Shown here in pieces: positions 50,279-59,320 of a DNA stretch of 64,000 nt. Below the pieces are notes generated by a model. It searched no databases and was not told the origin of the DNA. It saw nothing but the letters and a program-made list of their open reading frames with translations. Position 1 is the stretch's first letter; each line of letters opens with the position of its first letter. The DNA comes from a virus, in IMG/VR virus record IMGVR_UViG_3300044617_001934, positions 1-64,000 of that record; one strand, 5' to 3'. The position numbers and the translations under genes are program-made.

Positions 50279-50719
50279 TTATGAATTAATGTATAACTCC
50301 TCAATCTCATTAACTAAAACAACACCAAACCCTGCTAATTCAGCAGGTGATAAATAAATTTCATTCTGATAATCAGGGTCGGGTTGTGTTCTTTGAAGTA
50401 AAGCTAAGATAGCATCAAAGCTGGTTTGAGATAATTTCCCGCCCCGTCTTAAAACATTTAAATTGTTAATTACCCAATCAGGTCTGTTTTGCTGGATAGC
50501 ATCAAGGATTTTTCCGTAAACTGGACTTTCAGCAATCTGCAATACCTCACTATCATCAAGTAAAGCAGACACTTCCTCAAGCGTGGGATATAAAGGAATT
50601 TGTCGCTGGGGTTCAGGATTATTAATTACTACCTTGTCGTTAAGTTTTGAAGCTAATTCCCTAGCAGATAGTTCAGGAAATTGTGCAATTTGAGTAAGCA
50701 GCCACTGTTGTTTTGTCAT
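50279..50719 (-). CDS. Hypothetical protein, 146 aa
   Basis: Family not recognised. A helical, acidic protein with the N-terminal pattern FPELSARELASKL and a late LSPAELAGFGVVLV. Its place between two fibre genes suggests a small tail component or a fibre-assembly factor; this is context only. Confidence 0.6.
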   Translation of the reverse strand: MTKQQWLLTQIAQFPELSARELASKLNDKVVINNPEPQRQIPLYPTLEEVSALLDDSEVLQIAESPVYGKILDAIQQNRPDWVINNLNVLRRGGKLSQTSFDAILALLQRTQPDPDYQNEIYLSPAELAGFGVVLVNEIEELYINS

Positions 50720-50727
50720 AATTAGTC

Positions 50728-51822
50728 CTATAATTTATTATCAAAAGCAGAATGTGTCCTGGACATGGGAAGAGACACGCTTAAAGGCAGTCCATAAATT
50801 CTTGCTGTAGCTGAAGTAAAAGGAACACAAAACACCCTTCCATCAGGTAAAAGCACCCCTCCAACAAACGCAGCACCACCAGGATAAGTACCTGATGGAG
50901 TCGTCAATGTATCAGTAATAGGATTGTAAATTCTTGCTGTAGTTGAACTGTGGGGAACACAAAACACCCTTCCATCAGGTAAAAGCACCCCTCCATAAAA
51001 CGCAGTACCACCAGGATAAGTACCTGATGGAGTCGTCAATGTATCAGTAATAGGATTGTAAATTCTTGCTGTAGTTGAAAGGTAGGGAACACAAAACACC
51101 CTTCCATCAGGTAAAAGCACCCCTCCACCAAACGCACCACTAGGATAAGTACCTGATGGAGTTGTTAGGGTATCAGTAATAGGATCGTAAATTCTTGCTG
51201 TAGTTGAACTGTAGGGAACACAAAACACCCTACCATCAGGTAAAAGCACTCCTCCAATAAACGCAGACCCACCACCAGGATAAGTACCTGATGGAGTCGT
51301 CAATGTATCAGTAATAGGATTGTAAATTCTTGCTGTAGCTGAAGTAAAAGGAACACAAAACACCCTTCCATCAGGTAAAAGCACTCCTCCAGCAAACGCA
51401 CCACTAGGATAAGTACCTGATGGAGTTGTTAGGGTGTCAGTAATAGGATTGTAAATTCTTGCTGTAGTTGAACTGTAGGGAACACAAAACACCCTACCAT
51501 CAGGTAAAAGCACCCCTCCAACAAACGCAGCACTAGGATAAGTACCTGATGGAGTTGTTAGGGTATCAGTAATAGGATCGTAAATTCTTGCTGTAGTTGA
51601 AAGGTAGGGAACACAAAACACCCTTCCATCAGGTAAAAGCACCCCTCCATAAAACGCATTACCACCAGGATAAGTACCTGATGGAGTTGTTAGGGTGTCA
51701 GACAAAGTTCCGTAATTGTAATTACGGGCTGCCATAAAATTGGCAACAGGTTCAAGAGGAAAATAGTAGTTTGGGAAAGGATAGCTCTTATTCAAAACTA
51801 CAATTCTAGTAGAAGGTCTCAT
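50728..51822 (-). CDS. Beta-propeller-like repeat protein, 364 aa
   Basis: Seven near-identical repeats of 43-45 residues (DTLTTPSGTYPxG...GGVLLPDGRVFCVP...TARIYxPIT) fill the protein. At DNA level the units begin about every 129-135 bp between 50825 and 51611. The strand pattern and G-x-V-L-L-P-D-G-R-V-F core fit a seven-bladed Kelch-like propeller, a common ligand-binding fold. A tail-tip receptor-binding role is likely. It overlaps the next gene by 4 bp. Confidence 0.7.
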   Translation of the reverse strand: MRPSTRIVVLNKSYPFPNYYFPLEPVANFMAARNYNYGTLSDTLTTPSGTYPGGNAFYGGVLLPDGRVFCVPYLSTTARIYDPITDTLTTPSGTYPSAAFVGGVLLPDGRVFCVPYSSTTARIYNPITDTLTTPSGTYPSGAFAGGVLLPDGRVFCVPFTSATARIYNPITDTLTTPSGTYPGGGSAFIGGVLLPDGRVFCVPYSSTTARIYDPITDTLTTPSGTYPSGAFGGGVLLPDGRVFCVPYLSTTARIYNPITDTLTTPSGTYPGGTAFYGGVLLPDGRVFCVPHSSTTARIYNPITDTLTTPSGTYPGGAAFVGGVLLPDGRVFCVPFTSATARIYGLPLSVSLPMSRTHSAFDNKL

Positions 51823-53102
51823 GGTGCAAAACTCCTTGCGCGTATGGTTGCTGTTTCACTGTTTGCAGCGGGTGTAAAAGCACCTAAAGTTACCAGATAC
51901 CCCCACAATGAGGTGCTGCCAGGTGCTAACTTAAATAGTTGGTTGATGCTGAAACTTTCCGCTACTACACTACCACCTCCTCTAGCAAGAGAAGCAAATA
52001 AGTTAAAGCCGTTTGGATTAAGGATACTAGATCTATCTCCACTATTTAAAGAGTATGGTAAATTATCAGTGATTGCGCTTGGTGGTGGACTTGAGTATAG
52101 GTAAATTGCAAAGCTACCCATACCACTAGGCAATGATGTGATATTGAAAATAATATCTAGTGAGTTTAAGAAAATAAATCCACCACTAGCACCTATATTC
52201 GTTAATTCAAAGGCAGACCCATAAACATCATTAGCTGTGTAAGGTGTAGTATTAGCTGCACGGGTGATAGTTGTTGTTGATAAGTAAGCTAATCCTGCTG
52301 GAGCGACAGCCATACTCACAGGTTGTGTAACACCACTTCCATCTACCAATAGCCTAGTTGCACTTACAGTTAAATTACTAGGTAGCTTATTATTAATGCT
52401 TGTTAAGTTTCCTCCAGACTCAAGAGCTAGTGCTGAAGTATTTAGATTAGTGCCAGCATTAGCTGTGAAGCTGGTATTAGTAAAAGTGAGGCTTGGTGCA
52501 GTACCTATGTTTACAGTAGGTGTAGTTGCAAACGCTGGTAAAGTACCACTAATACCTACAGAAGTTGGTGGAGTGAGTGCTGTAATTTGTGTAGCAGGTA
52601 AAACAACTGGCGTACTGGCAGAAGCCAAAGCTTGACCTAATGCCGGGGTTTTTGTGTCTATATTTGCTAATGAAGTGTTGCTAGTGGACTGTAAAGCTGA
52701 AGTAGCAGCACCGCTTGGTAATGGTAAAGAAGTAGCACTTACAGGCTGCGTAGCTTGCCAAAATGTTCCACTAACAGGTATAGGATTACCAACATCATTG
52801 GAAATTTCTAGATTTGCATTATCAACCGTGACATTCAAACTAGCCACATCAACAGGTATTTTTCCGCCAACTAAGGTTGGTAGCCTGTCAGTGATTAGTT
52901 TCCAAATAGCTGATAACCAGCCTAGATTACCTTCACCACCCGTAGGTATGGTTGCATCGTCTATTTTAGTGCCAAAATTGACACTAACTGTATCCATTGG
53001 CGTACTTGTAGATAGAAACCCATCAGAATTAACTCGGATGGTTTTTAATTCTCCGTTTTCATCAATACCACTTATAGGTTGTGATCTACTATAATTTGTC
53101 AT
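51819..53102 (-). CDS. Virion structural protein, 427 aa
   Basis: The segment L-P-L-P-S-G-A-A-T-S-A-L-Q-S-T...S-L-A-N-I-D-T-K-T-P-A-L-G-Q-A (about 127-162) is typical of repeat-bearing phage virion proteins. It is Thr/Ser/Asn-rich and beta-rich, with no enzyme motif. Overlaps both neighbouring genes by 4 bp, so it is tightly co-translated with them. Confidence 0.65.
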   Translation of the reverse strand: MTNYSRSQPISGIDENGELKTIRVNSDGFLSTSTPMDTVSVNFGTKIDDATIPTGGEGNLGWLSAIWKLITDRLPTLVGGKIPVDVASLNVTVDNANLEISNDVGNPIPVSGTFWQATQPVSATSLPLPSGAATSALQSTSNTSLANIDTKTPALGQALASASTPVVLPATQITALTPPTSVGISGTLPAFATTPTVNIGTAPSLTFTNTSFTANAGTNLNTSALALESGGNLTSINNKLPSNLTVSATRLLVDGSGVTQPVSMAVAPAGLAYLSTTTITRAANTTPYTANDVYGSAFELTNIGASGGFIFLNSLDIIFNITSLPSGMGSFAIYLYSSPPPSAITDNLPYSLNSGDRSSILNPNGFNLFASLARGGGSVVAESFSINQLFKLAPGSTSLWGYLVTLGAFTPAANSETATIRARSFAP

Positions 53103-53695
53103 ATATTAATCCCTTTTTTTTGTAATTTTTCTAAAGTTTCTGGATTATTTAAAAATTCTAAATCTCTTTTTGTTTTTAGTTCGTTTATATGTTCTTCCCC
53201 TCTTGATCTATCACTGATTTGTTTTATTAATTTTGATAAGTAAATTGGTGATTTAGATTTACATAACCATTCTATATGTCTTGTATCTGGTAATAGTAGT
53301 AGTTCGGCTAAAATGTCTATTTCAAAATTTCCAGAACTTACTATTATGTCTTCTGAGTCTTGTTTTGTTTCTACAAAATCATAACCCATTATTTTTTCTA
53401 GACCAGATAACCAATTATTTCCTTTTTGCTCACTTGCAATAAAAAATGAGTGTCTAGCTTCTGGTACAAGATTATCTATATCTATTTTTAATAAATCTCC
53501 TAAATTTTTATAGTACGGATATAAATTTTCAAATAATAAAGTATCTGAACTCGGTAAATAGTAATAAGGTAAAGACTTAACTCTGTTTAGTAGTTCCACA
53601 TGATAAGCTCTTACTTTATTACTAATTAAAAAAACAGGGGATTCTATTAAAATAAAGTCCCCATTTTCATAATCTAGTCGCCAAAAATCTAACAT
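53099..53695 (-). CDS. Hypothetical virion-operon protein, 198 aa
   Basis: Family not recognised. A helical, acidic protein rich in Tyr, Leu and Ile (LPYYYLPSSDTLLFENLYPYY). It overlaps both neighbours. It may be a tail assembly factor. Confidence 0.6.
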   Translation of the reverse strand: MLDFWRLDYENGDFILIESPVFLISNKVRAYHVELLNRVKSLPYYYLPSSDTLLFENLYPYYKNLGDLLKIDIDNLVPEARHSFFIASEQKGNNWLSGLEKIMGYDFVETKQDSEDIIVSSGNFEIDILAELLLLPDTRHIEWLCKSKSPIYLSKLIKQISDRSRGEEHINELKTKRDLEFLNNPETLEKLQKKGINI

Positions 53696-54507
53696 ACAAC
53701 AGATAGATTTGTATAAAGCATTTGGAAGCCTAAACCAGTACCATCATTAGGGTCAGGCAGGATTCTGATATTTGCCTGTCTCTCTGGTTGTTGTGTAATG
53801 TCACCACCTGCTAAACGTGAGCAGTTTCTAGCTCTAAAGAAAGCTGCTTTTCCTCTGAAGTCAATCCCCATCGCTTTAACTTCAAAAGTTTCTAATAGAT
53901 TACTTGTTGCTAGGGTGACGTTTGCGAAAGTTTGAGGTAGCCAACCTTCAATTTTTGACCCAGTTGCTGCTAGTTCAGGACTGAGCGTGATTGCTAGATT
54001 TTCACCTATTATCATCTGATCCCCTACAGGCGTAGCTGCAACAATCTCGATAGTTTTTGCTAATTTTGTAGCAGGATCAATATAGTAAATTTCAGGATTA
54101 GCATTAGCCGCTTGCGCCGTCACACCAAACCCTGTTTGTCCTGAGGTTCTAGCAGGGAAAGTGGTTTTATTCGCAACTATCTCAAAGTAGGTAAACCCTG
54201 TAGTGTATGCCGAGACAGTATTAACTAAACGACCATGAGTAAAGGTATCAAATTCAGGAGCAGCTACAGAGAAAGTAAGGTTTATCTCAGGGTTAATTTC
54301 TTCCTGATAAGTGAACTCTGTTACGATCTGTCCAGTACAGTTCCTACCTTTGAGTTCTGGTAGGTTTTCATTCATTTTAATAGCTAAACTACCAGGAGCA
54401 GTTATAATAGGCATCGGAATTTTAACAATAGCCGCTCCTACTACTGCATATCTAGAAATACCAAGTCTGGAGAAAGTTCTTAGACCATATTGAGCATTAA
54501 CAACCAT
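53689..54507 (-). CDS. Putative major tail tube protein, 272 aa
   Basis: A beta-rich, Gly/Ala/Thr-rich protein of the right size for a phage tail tube, sited directly after the gp37-like gene as in Mu-like gene order. No strict signature was recognised, so the name rests on position, composition and length. It is followed by no recognisable tape-measure gene in this window. Confidence 0.5.
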   Translation of the reverse strand: MVVNAQYGLRTFSRLGISRYAVVGAAIVKIPMPIITAPGSLAIKMNENLPELKGRNCTGQIVTEFTYQEEINPEINLTFSVAAPEFDTFTHGRLVNTVSAYTTGFTYFEIVANKTTFPARTSGQTGFGVTAQAANANPEIYYIDPATKLAKTIEIVAATPVGDQMIIGENLAITLSPELAATGSKIEGWLPQTFANVTLATSNLLETFEVKAMGIDFRGKAAFFRARNCSRLAGGDITQQPERQANIRILPDPNDGTGLGFQMLYTNLSVVC

Positions 54508-54511
54508 AAAA

Positions 54512-54928
54512 TCACCTCTTTAAAAGAAAGCATAAAACAGCAATACTTATAACGTAATAATAAATTCCGTTTTGATTTCTCACGAACCTATCACTTTGTA
54601 GATAAAATTCACCTGTTGCACCATCTACACAAGGACAAAAACCAATTAGCAAATGTTCGACATTTTCTAGAAGTTCTACAGTCTTAGTCTCATTCCTTAA
54701 ATCTTTTATTTCTATGGAGACTTCAAAAGATTTATTTCCTGTTTGTAATGAAACCATTTCTGTAGTTGGTGGTTGATCAAACTGACCTCCAGAATAACCA
54801 ACTCTAATTACATAATCTGAAGTTATTTTAGGGTTAGCTTCTCCATCGGTGTCATCACCAATTATCTTGGCTTGATCATTTAATGGGCTTAGTCTCTGAA
54901 TGATTGCTTGTCTTAGTTCGTTGATCAT
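54512..54928 (-). CDS. Mu gp37-like (DUF1834) tail terminator, 138 aa
   Basis: Length, an N-terminal I-x-E-L-R-Q-A-I-I-Q-R-L helix, a V-R-V-G-Y-S-G-G strand and position after the gp36-like gene fit the gp37/DUF1834 family, which caps the head-tail connector. The end (YYYVISIAVLCFLLKR) is more hydrophobic than usual. Confidence 0.6.
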   Translation of the reverse strand: MINELRQAIIQRLSPLNDQAKIIGDDTDGEANPKITSDYVIRVGYSGGQFDQPPTTEMVSLQTGNKSFEVSIEIKDLRNETKTVELLENVEHLLIGFCPCVDGATGEFYLQSDRFVRNQNGIYYYVISIAVLCFLLKR

Positions 54929-54934
54929 AACTGT

Positions 54935-55405
54935 TTAATACAAACTTAAATTAGACTTCGTAAAAACAGCATCACCACCGGGTGCATAAACTGATGTCCA
55001 ATCATCTAGAGTTTGACCACGATCATCAATAAGTTGGTTTGTAGTAGGTCTTTGTGCAATAACAACACCAAGATCATCCACTAGAAGCATTTGCCCTTTT
55101 TCAATATCTTTTAACCTAGCGATTGCATTGTTATATCTGGTAGCAAATTGTTCAGGAGCATTGTTTTGAGCCAATCTGTACCAGGCAATATCAATACAGT
55201 AGGTTTTAAGAATGTGAGGAATTGGAGAAACAGGTATAGAGTATCTAGTAGCAAGGTATGAGTTAATTTCGCCTGTTGCTGCTGATAATGTTTTTTCTAA
55301 CCTAGTAGTGTTAACAGTTGTTGCACTTGGATTATCTAGATTTGTTAGTTGTACAGTTTCTTCTGTACCTATTTCTTCCTTAAACTCAGCAGCAGTGGCG
55401 TACAT
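54935..55405 (-). CDS. Mu gp36-like (DUF1320) head-completion protein, 156 aa
   Basis: The start M-Y-A-T-A-A-E-F-K-E and the helix A-A-T-G-E-I-N-S-Y-L-A-T-R-Y followed by L-x-x-x-C-x-D-I-A-W-Y-R-L are the DUF1320/gp36 pattern. It connects head and tail. It overlaps the gp35-like gene by 1 bp. Confidence 0.75.
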   Translation of the reverse strand: MYATAAEFKEEIGTEETVQLTNLDNPSATTVNTTRLEKTLSAATGEINSYLATRYSIPVSPIPHILKTYCIDIAWYRLAQNNAPEQFATRYNNAIARLKDIEKGQMLLVDDLGVVIAQRPTTNQLIDDRGQTLDDWTSVYAPGGDAVFTKSNLSLY

Positions 55406-55674
55406 TATGCTTCTACCTCTTCCTCTGTCTCAGTTTCTACCTGTTGTCTTCTCCGACGTGGTGTGTGGGTTGTGGGAGTAACGCTAGGAGGTATTTCTCT
55501 CTGTGTTTGTGATAGAACTGTTGATTCTTGTGGTGCTACATCTTCTACAAGAACAGCCACACCTATAGAAACTAGAGAAGTAATAACTGCTTCACTGGCA
55601 GATAATATTTCTCCGTTTCTATAATCCCTTCCAAGATGCTGCACAGGTTCAGCTATGATTTTGCATTTAGCCAT
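55405..55674 (-). CDS. Mu gp35-like small protein, 89 aa
   Basis: Position between major capsid and gp36-like genes, the short length and the pattern A-S-E-A-V-I-T-S-L-V-S-I-G-V-A-V suggest the FluMu gp35 group. The C-terminus is basic then acidic (PRRRRQQVETETEEEVEA). Confidence 0.55.
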   Translation of the reverse strand: MAKCKIIAEPVQHLGRDYRNGEILSASEAVITSLVSIGVAVLVEDVAPQESTVLSQTQREIPPSVTPTTHTPRRRRQQVETETEEEVEA

Positions 55675-55686
55675 TTTGTTTAGCTC

Positions 55687-56679
55687 CTATGCAACAGCAG
55701 ATTTAATTAAGTAACCAGAGATGATCAAGCCAGAACCATCATCAACCCCAGTATTCACAACTTCACGGTCAAAGTCTAATTTATAGAAGGTATAACCTTT
55801 TTCTTCATTGCGACCGGGATCGTACATCAGGGGATTATTGCGGTAAACGTAAGTGTACCCGAAGCTAGGCTGCATGATGTTAATAGCACCAGTTGGACGG
55901 TAGGGGAGACGATCAGCATCTAAAGCATCTGGGTTAGTGTAAGCTAACACCATATCTTTAGCCATAATTTTGGTACGAGAACCATTAACCTTACGAATAG
56001 CATTACAGACTCTTACCCTCCGCATTCCAAAGATACTAGCTAGAATATCCTCTGTTAGTTGCTGTCTTAATCCTGAAGGTGAGTTATCAGTAAAATTTCT
56101 AGAGTATTTAACAGCAAGTGCGTCAAATACGTCACGTCCCAAAATCATTACGTTAGGATCAACACCTACCTGAGAGGAAATAGCTGATTTAGCACCACGA
56201 ATAACGGGATCAGGATCTACGTTAGCTTCGTTAAACTGAGAACCAGCGGTTAATGTTATGCGGTTAGTTGTGGCATAAGCGTTTACTGTGGTGGCTAGAG
56301 TAGCGCACTGGATTTCGTGCATTAAGCCAGCGCGGTTCATTACAGCTTTTGCAGCCATATCACCCCAGTTAACTCTGAGGTTTGTCATTTGTTCCCGTTT
56401 TTTATCGGGTAATTTGTATTTAATCCCTTTGGTTTTTATTGTGAAAGGTTTACCGTTGAAGGTATCCTCAATTTCTGGGTAGTCAGAACCATCTGCTCTG
56501 TTATCATCAATCTCATCATAGGCTGAATCATCAAATGATACAATCTGACCGCCGTAATCATTAACTTCAGCCAAAGGATATAGTAATTTCATTACATAAT
56601 CGGGCTGGACAAACCCCTGAGCTAGTTGTGTCAAGGGTAAGTTAATATTCAGCCGAGAATCGTATAAAGAAGTAGGCAT
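55687..56679 (-). CDS. Major capsid protein, 330 aa
   Basis: It has the features of a gpE/Mu-T-like HK97-fold capsid protein: about 330 residues, no long disordered stretch, V-D-P-N-V-M-I-L-G-R-D-V-F near the middle, and Tyr/Pro-rich strands towards the end (QPSFGYTYVYRNNP). It sits after the decoration protein and protease/scaffold, as in Mu-like heads. It should be the most abundant virion protein. Confidence 0.75.
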   Translation of the reverse strand: MPTSLYDSRLNINLPLTQLAQGFVQPDYVMKLLYPLAEVNDYGGQIVSFDDSAYDEIDDNRADGSDYPEIEDTFNGKPFTIKTKGIKYKLPDKKREQMTNLRVNWGDMAAKAVMNRAGLMHEIQCATLATTVNAYATTNRITLTAGSQFNEANVDPDPVIRGAKSAISSQVGVDPNVMILGRDVFDALAVKYSRNFTDNSPSGLRQQLTEDILASIFGMRRVRVCNAIRKVNGSRTKIMAKDMVLAYTNPDALDADRLPYRPTGAINIMQPSFGYTYVYRNNPLMYDPGRNEEKGYTFYKLDFDREVVNTGVDDGSGLIISGYLIKSAVA

Positions 56680-56701
56680 TTTAGAATTTCTCCTTTAAAA
56701 A

Positions 56702-57067
56702 TTAAGCTACTGCACTAGATAGAGAACGTGGATAGACCTCTACAAACTGTCCTGCTGTTGAGGCTGTTTGACCAGGTTTGAGAATAGCTGCTACAACATT
56801 AGTAGCTGTCCAGGGAATTAACCGACCCTGAGCATCCGTCATTAAACGTTGCTCAGATCCGTTAATTGCCGCTCCGGCTTCGGCGATCGCTGTTTCACCT
56901 AAAACAACCCGTCCAGATGTTCCGGCTAAAATATCTTCATCGGCGATTCCAAGAATCACAGAATTTGCTCCGGCTTGAGCGTGTGCCATAGTGACAGCAC
57001 GTTTGGCTGTGATATTTGCTGATGGTGTAACAGTGACAACTCTAGTGGCAATCTGTTGTTTAGACAT
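56702..57067 (-). CDS. DUF2190 capsid decoration protein, 121 aa
   Basis: A small Ala/Gly/Val/Thr-rich beta protein with V-I-L-G-I-A-D-E-D and A-G-A-A-I-N-G-S-E motifs, matching DUF2190-type head decoration (gpD-like) proteins. It lies directly between the protease/scaffold and the capsid gene. Confidence 0.75.
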   Translation of the reverse strand: MSKQQIATRVVTVTPSANITAKRAVTMAHAQAGANSVILGIADEDILAGTSGRVVLGETAIAEAGAAINGSEQRLMTDAQGRLIPWTATNVVAAILKPGQTASTAGQFVEVYPRSLSSAVA

Positions 57068-57083
57068 AGGTAGTTTCCTTTAA

Positions 57084-58565
57084 TTAGTAACTAATATTGA
57101 GTGCAAGCATAGCCTTTGAATAATCAGCAGCTTTTGTGTGATCTTTGTTGTGTTGTTTACACCAACCAACGATAGCTTGATGCTGTTGTACAGATTGAGA
57201 ATTTGTACCTTTAGGAACTTCTGAGAAATCAGGATTAACCGGATCTTGCTCATCCTTAACGATGGTTTCATTAAAGTTCCAAGCGGGGCGATCTTCTAAA
57301 TCTTCCATCAATACTTGACGCGGTGTTTTTAAACCGATAGCATCGGAAAATTCCACTTCTGAATTATTTGGGGTATTTAGAATAAGGGTAATTGTGTCAG
57401 CTTTTTTAGAAGCTTTCACTTTGCCTTCCGATACTAAACCCTCAACAAAACTGGAGACTTCTCGGTATTCTAAAGCACGTTCTCTGGCAAAAACAGCGTC
57501 TTCTCGTTCTTTAAGCTCCTGTTCTTTCTCTGTGAGAAGTTCAGACATTTCCACATTCTTCATAGCCATTTTTAGATAGCCATCAAGTTGTTTACGCTGC
57601 TCTTTAGTTGGTTCTGTTTCACCTGACAAGATGGATTCAACATCAGCCTCATCCATACCTAAAGCATCAGCAGCATCAGCAGCAGTTAACCCTGCCATTT
57701 TCATTTTTGATTTGTAATCTTTCATTTCTTCATAAGAGTAAGGTTTATATTCTTCATCTTCATCGTCTTCTGATTTGGAATAGCTTAACTGCATTCCCAA
57801 TTCAGAAATTTGACTTTGAAGATCAAAGATTTGTTGCTGTTTAGCATTATCCAGATCAGACATCATACGGAGTTCATTAATTTTGTCTGATGGTAAAACG
57901 CGATCAGCAGTTTCTAAATCCTCTTTTTCAATTAGATATTCTCTATAATTTTGAAAAAGATCAGCTACGGTTAACCAGGGTGACATTCCCATAATTTTTC
58001 TTCCATAATTTTTAGTTTTACAACCACAAGTAAAATCGGCTATACCCACCTCTTCACTAAATTCTAGATTTATCGGATATTCACTAAATTCTGACCAGTT
58101 AGAGGGTGGCTCAGGTAATGGTGCTAATCCTTTACAAGCTGGTGGTGTAGAGCCTAATCCGGCAATGTGTCTAAGTGACCATTTCCCTGGATAGGGATTG
58201 TTGGGGCTGTTAGGTAGATAGAAACTAGAAGAAACAGAATGTATCTGCTTATTTCTCACCCATTCAGCGAAGTTTTTAGAGAGTTTGTCAAATTGAGCAT
58301 ATAACCTGTTCCCTACTCTCTTTAATTTCTTAGGTATTCCATGACAAAGCTCTTTAGATTTAGAAACTGTACTATCTGTATAGTTTCCAATGTCATGTCC
58401 TAAATTCTCACTAACTAATAAAGGAGCGCGAAAATAACCAGGATTATATGTTTCTACAACCTGCTGTAAATCTTCCTGCGTGATTGTAGTCATCATGCCG
58501 TTAGCTGCGGGTCTAGTCCCTGCCAAAAATATTTCTATTTCATATAAGTCATTTTTCACTTTCAC
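57084..58565 (-). CDS. Mu I-like head protease fused to scaffold, 493 aa
   Basis: The N-terminal 190 residues resemble Mu gpI protease: A-P-L-L-V...GHD (about 46-55), then I-H-S-V-S-S-S-F (108-115) and L-R-H-I-A-G-L-G-x-x-P-P-A-C-K-G-L. A long acidic coiled coil (about 235-400) follows, as in scaffolds that share the protease gene. It should process the head during maturation. Confidence 0.75.
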   Translation of the reverse strand: MKVKNDLYEIEIFLAGTRPAANGMMTTITQEDLQQVVETYNPGYFRAPLLVSENLGHDIGNYTDSTVSKSKELCHGIPKKLKRVGNRLYAQFDKLSKNFAEWVRNKQIHSVSSSFYLPNSPNNPYPGKWSLRHIAGLGSTPPACKGLAPLPEPPSNWSEFSEYPINLEFSEEVGIADFTCGCKTKNYGRKIMGMSPWLTVADLFQNYREYLIEKEDLETADRVLPSDKINELRMMSDLDNAKQQQIFDLQSQISELGMQLSYSKSEDDEDEEYKPYSYEEMKDYKSKMKMAGLTAADAADALGMDEADVESILSGETEPTKEQRKQLDGYLKMAMKNVEMSELLTEKEQELKEREDAVFARERALEYREVSSFVEGLVSEGKVKASKKADTITLILNTPNNSEVEFSDAIGLKTPRQVLMEDLEDRPAWNFNETIVKDEQDPVNPDFSEVPKGTNSQSVQQHQAIVGWCKQHNKDHTKAADYSKAMLALNISY

Positions 58566-58632
58566 TAAATAAGAGTAAATATCGTTTTATACAAAATAAC
58601 ATTAAATATTTTAGATATGTGTTATTATTATT

Positions 58633-58669
58633 AAGGATATCCTACGATATCCTTAAAATATTTTATAAT
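58633..58669 (+). promoter_or_regulatory. Operator and promoter of the XRE repressor
   Basis: The perfect palindrome AAGGATATC-CTAC-GATATCCTT (58633-58654) lies 10 bp before a TATAAT box (58664-58669). The core TATCCTACGATAT recurs as TATCCTGGGATAT at 58949-58961. This fits autoregulation. Confidence 0.65.
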
Positions 58670-58680
58670 CCATTGGCAAA

Positions 58681-58911
58681 ATGACTACCTATAAACCACC
58701 AACTTATACGCCCTGTGAGAACCTTAGAAAAATAAGAGAAGAAAAAGGACTAACACAAACTCAGTTGAGTAGACTGTTAATCCTTGCTGGTTACAATATT
58801 TCTGCCAGTTATATTAGTCGGTTTGAGCTAGGTTACACAAAACCTTGGGCAAATGCTAAAAAAGGAATATCTGAGGTTTTAGAGACAGATGAAAAAATAT
58901 TATTTGGGTAG
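58681..58911 (+). CDS. XRE-family HTH regulator, 76 aa
   Basis: A compact lambda-Cro/CI-type domain: L-R-K-I-R-E-E-K-G-L-T-Q-T-Q-L-S (residues 15-30), a second helix with I-S-A-S-Y-I-S-R-F-E-L-G (40-51). It starts about 12 bases after its own -10 box. It sits on the plus strand inside a minus-strand head operon. Two matching operators (one at its own promoter, one at the next gene) suggest a small switch. It may keep virion or accessory genes off. Confidence 0.85.
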   Translation: MTTYKPPTYTPCENLRKIREEKGLTQTQLSRLLILAGYNISASYISRFELGYTKPWANAKKGISEVLETDEKILFG

Positions 58912-58935
58912 ATAAAATTATTTTTTCTAAAACAC

Positions 58936-58964
58936 TTGACATTACCGGTATCCTGGGATATATT
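58936..58964 (+). promoter_or_regulatory. Promoter with built-in repressor operator
   Basis: TTGACA (58936-58941), 17 bp, TATATT (58959-58964). The spacer contains TATCCTGGGATAT (58949-58961), matching the repressor's own operator at 11 of 13 bases, so a bound repressor would block polymerase. Confidence 0.7.
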
Positions 58965-59004
58965 ATAAAAAGCAAGAAAAAAAATGAAAGAAAGGAGAAA
59001 GACG

Positions 59005-59256
59005 ATGTTCGTAACTTTTGAAACAGAGACAACTTTTATAACAATAAACATATCAAAAGTAGATACTTTTGATACAGAAGCCCTTGTAAGGTTTGCTGCT
59101 AACCAGTTAGGTGTAGATTATTTAGACTTTTTTAAGCCTGGCGCTGTTGCCAGGACTAAAATTAGTAACGTAGATTGGCAACCTCTTGTAAACAAATACA
59201 GGAGGGAGAATGTCATAATGAAACGATCTCCTAGAAAGTTTGCTTTTGTTATGTAA
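59005..59256 (+). CDS. Hypothetical repressor-controlled protein, 83 aa
   Basis: Family not recognised. GGAG 7 bases before ATG 59005 favours this start (MFVTFETETTF) over ATG 58984. Beta-rich first half and basic C-terminus (KRSPRKFAFVM). It is transcribed from the operator-bearing promoter at 58936, so it is the most likely direct target of the XRE regulator. Confidence 0.6.
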   Translation: MFVTFETETTFITINISKVDTFDTEALVRFAANQLGVDYLDFFKPGAVARTKISNVDWQPLVNKYRRENVIMKRSPRKFAFVM

Positions 59257-59262
59257 TCCAAA

Positions 59263-59292
59263 TAACACATGGTTTTATAAAACCATGTGTTA
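59263..59292. terminator. Palindromic hairpin between convergent genes
   Basis: Perfect 14-bp stem TAACACATGGTTTT (59263-59276) and AAAACCATGTGTTA (59279-59292). A second small stem, AGCACT/AGTGCT, follows near 59303-59322 and serves the minus strand. Confidence 0.6.
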
Positions 59293-59320
59293 ACTTATTA
59301 TAAAGCACTACTAAAAAGTG

